64,000 bases of DNA. Source: Calditrichota bacterium (GTDB lineage Bacteria > Zhuqueibacterota > Zhuqueibacteria > Zhuqueibacterales > Geothermadaptataceae). Position 1 is the stretch's first letter. Each line of letters opens with the position of its first letter. The DNA lies in contig QQUE01000008.1 of NCBI GenBank assembly GCA_008501765.1, forward strand, positions 186,001-250,000. Direction: 5' to 3'. The notes beneath the pieces were generated by a model. It ran no database searches, was not told where the DNA came from, and saw nothing but the letters and a program-made list of their open reading frames with translations. Below, piece by piece: positions 59,019 to 64,000 of the stretch. A program made the position numbers and the translations under genes.

Positions 59019-60439
59019 ATGGAGTATTTTATGACCGGTTTGAACGCCATGCACACGGCGAAGGATTAAAAGGCCATACAACGCACTACTGCGCCGGTTG
59101 CGGCCACGGTTTGGCACACAGATATCTTGCAGACGCGATTGAAGAGCTTGAAATTCAAGATCGTACAATCGCAATTTCTCCAGTTGGATGCAGCGTTTTT
59201 CTCTATTATTATTTTGATGTCGGCAATTCGCAAGCCGCCCACGGCCGCGCGCCAGCGGTGGCACTGGGGCACAAAATGGCCAATCCAGAATCGATCGTCA
59301 TCAGCTATCAGGGCGATGGCGATTTGGCTTCAATTGGGCTGGCTGAAATTATGCAAGTCGCACAAATGGGTATTCCTATTTCCGTCATTTTTGTCAACAA
59401 CGCCATTTATGGAATGACTGGCGGGCAAATGGCACCAACGACACTGCATGGAACCCGGACGACAACCACGCCCGATGGCCGTAATCAAATGACCGGTGAG
59501 CCCTTGAAAATGGCCGAAGTTATTGCCGGCCTGGACGGTCCGGTTTATGTTGAACGGGTTGCGCTCTTTGATAATAAACAGCGCAACCGGGCGAAAAAAG
59601 CGATAAAAAAGGGATTGAAAATGCAGGTCGAAGGCCGTGGCTTTTCATTCGTTGAAGTCCTTGCTGAATGTCCCACGCATTTGAAAATGAATACTGAAGA
59701 AGCAGAGAAATGGGTAAAAGAAAAGATGGTTCCTGTTTTTCACCTCGGTGTTTTAAAAGATGTGGAAAAAGAGCCCTGGTTTGAATCAAAGCTACCCTCT
59801 TTTAATGCAGAAAAATTGATAAACTCCATCGGTGGCCTGCCGGAGAAAGCCAGCCGTTTTTGTGACGCCTTTCCGAGCCATATTGCCGCAGATGATATTT
59901 CTCTCAAGTTTGCCGGCGCCGGCGGGGATGGCGCGCAAACAGCCGCTTTGCTGGTGACGCGAGCGGCAATAAATGAGGGATTTGACTCCACACACATCCC
60001 AAGTTATGGCCCGGAATCACGGGGTGGTACTTCCTACGCAGATATCCACATTGCAGCAGAGGAAGTGCTTTCTCCAGCATCGCCGGATCCAAACATTCTC
60101 GTGGCTTTTAATGCCCCAAGTCTGGCTAAATTCAGTCCCCTTGTACAAGACGGCGGCACGATAATTTATGATAGTTCGGTTATTTCGAGCGTGCCGAAAT
60201 TAAAAGGGAATATCAAAGTCGTCGGTGTGCCGATGACGCTGATTGCGCGGGAACTGGGTAACGCCGTCGTTAAAAATATCGTTGCATTGGGCGCTTTGCA
60301 GGCCGCAACAGATATTTTGCCGGATGAAACCTTTCTTACGGCGATCCGCATTGCGCTGCACGATAAAGGTGACCTTATTCCGCTGAATGAGCAGGCATTC
60401 AAGCGTGGCAAGGCGGCAGCAGAATTATCGCGAGACTAA
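59015..60439 (+). CDS. 2-oxoacid:ferredoxin oxidoreductase, fused beta (TPP-binding) and gamma subunits
   Basis: 'HYCAGCGHGLAHRYLADAIEEL', 'ISYQGDGDLASIGLAEIMQVAQMGIPISVIFVNNAIYGMTGGQMAPTTLHG', then gamma-like 'LKFAGAGGDGAQTAALLVTRAAINEGFDSTHIPSYGPESRGGTSYADIHIA'. Confidence 0.93.
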   Translation: MNGVFYDRFERHAHGEGLKGHTTHYCAGCGHGLAHRYLADAIEELEIQDRTIAISPVGCSVFLYYYFDVGNSQAAHGRAPAVALGHKMANPESIVISYQGDGDLASIGLAEIMQVAQMGIPISVIFVNNAIYGMTGGQMAPTTLHGTRTTTTPDGRNQMTGEPLKMAEVIAGLDGPVYVERVALFDNKQRNRAKKAIKKGLKMQVEGRGFSFVEVLAECPTHLKMNTEEAEKWVKEKMVPVFHLGVLKDVEKEPWFESKLPSFNAEKLINSIGGLPEKASRFCDAFPSHIAADDISLKFAGAGGDGAQTAALLVTRAAINEGFDSTHIPSYGPESRGGTSYADIHIAAEEVLSPASPDPNILVAFNAPSLAKFSPLVQDGGTIIYDSSVISSVPKLKGNIKVVGVPMTLIARELGNAVVKNIVALGALQAATDILPDETFLTAIRIALHDKGDLIPLNEQAFKRGKAAAELSRD

Positions 60440-60465
60440 TATCTTTTTATGAGTTTTTGCACATT

Positions 60466-60497
60466 GGCACTATCATTTTATGGTAGTGCCTTTTTTT
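60466..60497 (+). terminator. Rho-independent terminator after the oxidoreductase operon
   Basis: ggcactatca-tttta-tggtagtgcc-ttttttt. Confidence 0.85.
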
Positions 60498-60515
60498 GTT
60501 CAAAAAGTAGATCAA

Positions 60516-61799
60516 TCAGACATCAGATATCGCAGCCGGATTTTTACCCGCTCCATTTTTGGTTTTTGATTTTTGTGGAATCGTAAAAACGAACGAACTA
60601 CCCTGTCCCTCCGGATTCCTTTCCGCCCAGATTTTTCCTTTGTGCGCAACGATTATTTCTTTACAGATTGAAAGACCCAAACCAGTGCCACCTGCGCCGG
60701 TTTTTGTTTTTCGACTCTGGATAAACTTCTCGAATATTACTTCGAGCTCATCATCGGGCAATCCGATTCCTTCATCTGTAACTCGAACTTGCAGAGCAGT
60801 GGAAGATTTTCCCGCATTTAATAATGGAAGTTCTTCGACAGAAATATAAATGGTTTTATAATCCGGGCTAAATTTAATTGCGTTGGAAACTAAATTGCTG
60901 ATGACTTGCGTTATGCGGTTTCGATCAAGTATTATAAGTGGCAGGGATTTCGGGATGCTCAATTGAAAATCCTGAGTTCGCTCACGCATTAAAGCAGCGA
61001 ATTCGAGTTCCACTGTCTTAATAATTGTGAACAAATCATGTTCTGCAAAATGATAGGTCATTTTACCGGCTTCCAATTTAGAAAGATCGAGCAAATCATT
61101 GAGAAAAGTCATTAAACGGGTGCCGCTGAGATTAATGTTCTTAAAATAATCGTGCAATTTTTCAGAGCTGGCCGTGTCAATTTTCCGAATCCCGAATCGC
61201 GAATAGCTGAGAATTGCATGCATCGGTGTGCGGATTTCGTGGGACATGTTCGCTAAAAATTCGCTTTTTGTACGGTTAGCTTCATCTGCTTCTTCTTTGG
61301 CTTTTCTCAAGCGAATGGCCGTTTCATTGCGAACTTGAATTTCTTTTTCCAGTGCACTGGTGCGTTCTTTGATTTTTTTTTCAAGCAAGGAATTTATTTC
61401 TGCGATCCGATTAAGATGCCATCTGATAAAAAACCAAACGAGGGCTGCAAAGAATAAAAATAAAGCAACATAAACCCACCAACGCTGCCAGAAGACCTTT
61501 TCAATTGTGAAAGTTGCCGGCATGCTTTCTGTCTTCAAAATGCCATCGCCATTTTGTGCATGCGCATGAAGAATAAACTTTCCAAGGGGTGCATTTCCAT
61601 ATTCTGCACAACACTGATTGGTCGTCAAATTCCATGAATTATCAAAACCTTCGAGATCTTTTTGGTATTTAATTTGTGGCTGGACGAGCGCGTCATCAAC
61701 GATGTAGTGCTCAAAATGAAATTTTTGCGGATAAACGGGAGCCGAAAAATGGTTTAGAAAAATGATAAAAAAGATAAAAAATCGCAGCAGCGTTTTCAT
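60516..61799 (-). CDS. Sensor histidine kinase with Y_Y_Y domain, apparently lacking the reg_prop beta-propeller
   Basis: Signal peptide, 'FHFEHYIVDDALVQPQIKYQKDLEGFDNSWNLTTNQCCAEYGNAPLGKFILHAHAQNGDG', TM, 'ANMSHEIRTPMHAILSYSRFGI', 'GGTGLGLSICKEIIVAHKGKIWAE'. Confidence 0.88.
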   Translation of the reverse strand: MKTLLRFFIFFIIFLNHFSAPVYPQKFHFEHYIVDDALVQPQIKYQKDLEGFDNSWNLTTNQCCAEYGNAPLGKFILHAHAQNGDGILKTESMPATFTIEKVFWQRWWVYVALFLFFAALVWFFIRWHLNRIAEINSLLEKKIKERTSALEKEIQVRNETAIRLRKAKEEADEANRTKSEFLANMSHEIRTPMHAILSYSRFGIRKIDTASSEKLHDYFKNINLSGTRLMTFLNDLLDLSKLEAGKMTYHFAEHDLFTIIKTVELEFAALMRERTQDFQLSIPKSLPLIILDRNRITQVISNLVSNAIKFSPDYKTIYISVEELPLLNAGKSSTALQVRVTDEGIGLPDDELEVIFEKFIQSRKTKTGAGGTGLGLSICKEIIVAHKGKIWAERNPEGQGSSFVFTIPQKSKTKNGAGKNPAAISDV

Positions 61800-62546
61800 T
61801 TATATGTCGACTTTAATAGATGCTTTGAAACTGAATTGAACTCTCCTGAAAACAGAATATTTATTTATCGGAGCGGAAATTGTTCTCTGCAGTGAGGTTA
61901 AGCAATCTAAAAATTCAGTTTGGATTTTGGCTATCCTGAGATGGTTTATAACAGCAAATTTAAAAAAATAATCGTGTGTTTTGCAGGCAGTAGATGGCAT
62001 AAATTCTATAAATTAAGAATCTAAATTAACCTTTTCCTGTTATTATGAAATATAATTCGGATGTGGTCGATTTATGGTTACCTAAGTTCTTAAAAATCAA
62101 ACTCAGGCAGCAGCATTGCGCTTTGGCTTAATCCTTGCAAAATTACCGAATTATTTCAATTATTTTACTGGATTTGAAAGATAATTGTATGATTAGCATT
62201 CATTTTTTTTATTTTAAATTTCTTTCGATTTAAGGACTGTTTTTTCTGAATAAAAAGTGCAATTTGCAAGCATGATTTCCTTTCGATTTATAACAGCCTT
62301 AAGCGTTTATATTTCTTCTGTTTATAGACCTCAACTACCGGTTGATGATTTGAAAATCAGATTAATATTTCAACTGGAAAAGCAAATCTACGGATTACAG
62401 GCCTAAAATAGTTTTTAAAATATTCCATCTCGATAGCAATCTTGCTGAAATGTCAAATCTATTCTGCGCATTGACCGATATAAGTGATTATTCAATGTGC
62501 TGACTTTAGTTTTGAGCCAAATAAATAAATTTTAAGGAGATATAAT

Positions 62547-62963
62547 ATGATTACACAAATAGATCATATCGGAATTGCAGTCAAATCTCACGATGCTCAT
62601 GTGCCGTTTTATCGTGACGTATTGGGCTTTGAGTTTCTCGGTTTTGAAAAGGTCGCCGAACAAAAAGTCAAAGTGGCGATGCTCAAAGTTGGTGAAGTGA
62701 AAATTGAATTGTTGCAACCAATTTCAGAAGGGAGCCCGATTGCCAAATTTATTGAAAAAAGGGGGGAAGGCATTCATCATATTGCCTATCGGACAGATGG
62801 AATATCGGGTCAAATTTCTGATTTGAAGAAAAATGGCATTCAAATGATCGACGAGATTCCGAAAATTGGCGCACATGAAACACAAATTGCTTTTATCCAT
62901 CCGAAATCTTCCGGGCGGGTTTTAACAGAATTGTGCCAGATGAAAGGAGCGCACAATGAGTAG
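62547..62963 (+). CDS. mce: Methylmalonyl-CoA epimerase
   Basis: 'ITQIDHIGIAVKSHDAHVPFYRDVLGFEFLGFEKVAEQKVKVAMLKVGEVKIELLQPISEGSPIAKFIEKRGEGIHHIAYRTDGI'; coupled to a carboxylase gene. Confidence 0.93.
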   Translation: MITQIDHIGIAVKSHDAHVPFYRDVLGFEFLGFEKVAEQKVKVAMLKVGEVKIELLQPISEGSPIAKFIEKRGEGIHHIAYRTDGISGQISDLKKNGIQMIDEIPKIGAHETQIAFIHPKSSGRVLTELCQMKGAHNE

Positions 62964-64000
62964 AGAACGAAAAATCCTTGAATTAAAGGACAGACAGGAG
63001 TTGGCAAAACTCGGTGGTGGCGAGCAAGCAATTGATAAGCAGCATCAAAAAGGAAAATTGACTGCCCGGGAAAGGGTAACTCTTCTGCTTGATGAAAATA
63101 GTTTTGAAGAAATAGATATGTTTCGGACCAATACCAGCATTAATTTTGGCATAGGGGACAAACAAGTTTTCGGTGATGGAATTATTACCGGTTACGGGAC
63201 AATTTTTGGCCGGGCTGTCTTTGTTTATTCTTTTGATTTTACAGTTTTTGGCGGTTCGCTCTCGCAAGTTGTTGCCGAGAAAGTTGTTAAGGTGCAGGAG
63301 ATGGCAGCGAAAGTTGGCGCGCCCATAATTGGCATTAACGATTCCGGTGGTGCGCGTATTCAGGAAGGTGTGGATGCGCTATCTGGCTACACAAATATCT
63401 TTTTGCGCAATGTTCTTTATTCCGGGGTAATTCCGCAGATTAGCGCTGTCGTGGGGCCTGCTGCAGGAGGTGCCGTTTATTCACCTGCGTTGACAGATTT
63501 CATTTTTATGGTACGTAATTCATCTTTTATGTTTCTCACCGGCCCCAAAATTGTAAAAACGGTGACCCATGAGGATGTCACCGCAGACGAGTTGGGTGGT
63601 GCAGATATGCATGCGACGAAAAGTGGAATCACCCACTTTACCTATGACGATGAACATGCGCTCTTTGCAGGAATCCGTGATCTGGTGAAATACCTGCCGC
63701 AAAATAATATGGAAGAACCGTTGCTGCAGCCTAATGAAGATCCCATCGACAGGGTTGATGAAGAGCTCAATTACATCGTTCCTGAAAATGCCAACAAAGC
63801 CTACGATATGGCTGATATTATTCTCAAAATAGTGGATAATGGGACTTTTATGGAGGTTCAGCAGGCGTACGCACCAAATATTATGATTGGTTTTGGCACA
63901 CTTAACGGCCGCAGTGTTGGAATCGTCGCCAATCAGCCGAAGCACCTGGCCGGTGTTCTCGACAGCAATAGTTCGGTCAAAGCGGCGCGGTTCATTCGGT
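62956..64000 (+). CDS. Acyl-CoA carboxylase carboxyltransferase subunit (propionyl-/methylmalonyl-CoA type), 3' end outside the window
   Basis: My translation from ATG 62956 stays open to the window end: 'MSRERKILELKDRQELAKLGGGEQAIDKQHQKGKLTARERVTLLLDENSFEEIDMF...SLSQVVAEKVVKVQEMAAKVGAPIIGINDSGGARIQEGVDALSGYTNIFLRNV'. Not in the supplied ORF track. Confidence 0.92.
   Translation, partial: MSRERKILELKDRQELAKLGGGEQAIDKQHQKGKLTARERVTLLLDENSFEEIDMFRTNTSINFGIGDKQVFGDGIITGYGTIFGRAVFVYSFDFTVFGGSLSQVVAEKVVKVQEMAAKVGAPIIGINDSGGARIQEGVDALSGYTNIFLRNVLYSGVIPQISAVVGPAAGGAVYSPALTDFIFMVRNSSFMFLTGPKIVKTVTHEDVTADELGGADMHATKSGITHFTYDDEHALFAGIRDLVKYLPQNNMEEPLLQPNEDPIDRVDEELNYIVPENANKAYDMADIILKIVDNGTFMEVQQAYAPNIMIGFGTLNGRSVGIVANQPKHLAGVLDSNSSVKAARFIR

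Noticed and set aside
1-64000. CRISPR arrays, rRNA and tRNA genes
   Set aside because: No regularly spaced direct repeats, and no tRNA or rRNA signature noticed by reading. A tRNAscan or Infernal run would be decisive.

Overview
This looks like a chromosomal window from a flagellated, probably FCB-group (Calditrichota/Bacteroidota-like) Gram-negative bacterium. That placement is an inference from the 'NYPNPFNP' C-terminal sorting-type domain, two-component histidine kinases with Y_Y_Y-type sequence, and overall gene content. Layout: (1) 0-1.4 kb: end of a flagellar operon, flgL(partial)-fliW-csrA, closed by a hairpin terminator. (2) 1.6-20.5 kb: a large glycosylation island. It holds a 1231-aa TPR/GT9/double CgeB-like glycosyltransferase, a GDP-mannose dehydratase, a DegT-family PLP enzyme with His replacing the catalytic Lys, a GDP-fucose-synthase-like epimerase, a DUF115/MptE-like protein, a second DegT enzyme with its Lys intact, a B12-binding radical SAM protein, a GT8-like transferase, a divergent GAPDH, a CMP-acylneuraminate-synthetase-like enzyme, an FAH-family protein, a 2-hydroxyacid dehydrogenase, and two TPR/GT2-type proteins. 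(3) 20.5-21.1 kb: three consecutive palindromic elements, one being a ~165-bp MITE-like repeat with a second inverted copy at 35.6 kb. (4) 21-35.5 kb: CAT-like acetyltransferase, HAD phosphatase, two hybrid histidine kinases, M1 peptidase, AlkD-like protein, Glu/Leu-type dehydrogenase. (5) 35.8-38.4 kb: secreted subtilase with a structured leader. (6) 39.3-47.9 kb: minus-strand envelope glycan operon. (7) 48.9-51.7 kb: NlpC/P60 lipoprotein, RlmD-like methyltransferase, YlxR, L7Ae-like protein. (8) 51.9-56.7 kb: predicted Tat-exported Fe-S/DUF362/aldo-keto reductase redox module. (9) 57.6-60.4 kb: two-gene 2-oxoacid:ferredoxin oxidoreductase. (10) 60.5-64 kb: a histidine kinase that appears to lack its beta-propeller sensor, methylmalonyl-CoA epimerase, and a partial acyl-CoA carboxylase. 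The best candidates for undescribed biology are the 5.3-16.5 kb sugar pathway, the periplasmic redox module, the subtilase leader RNA and the palindromic repeat families. I saw no CRISPR array, rRNA, tRNA or transposase.
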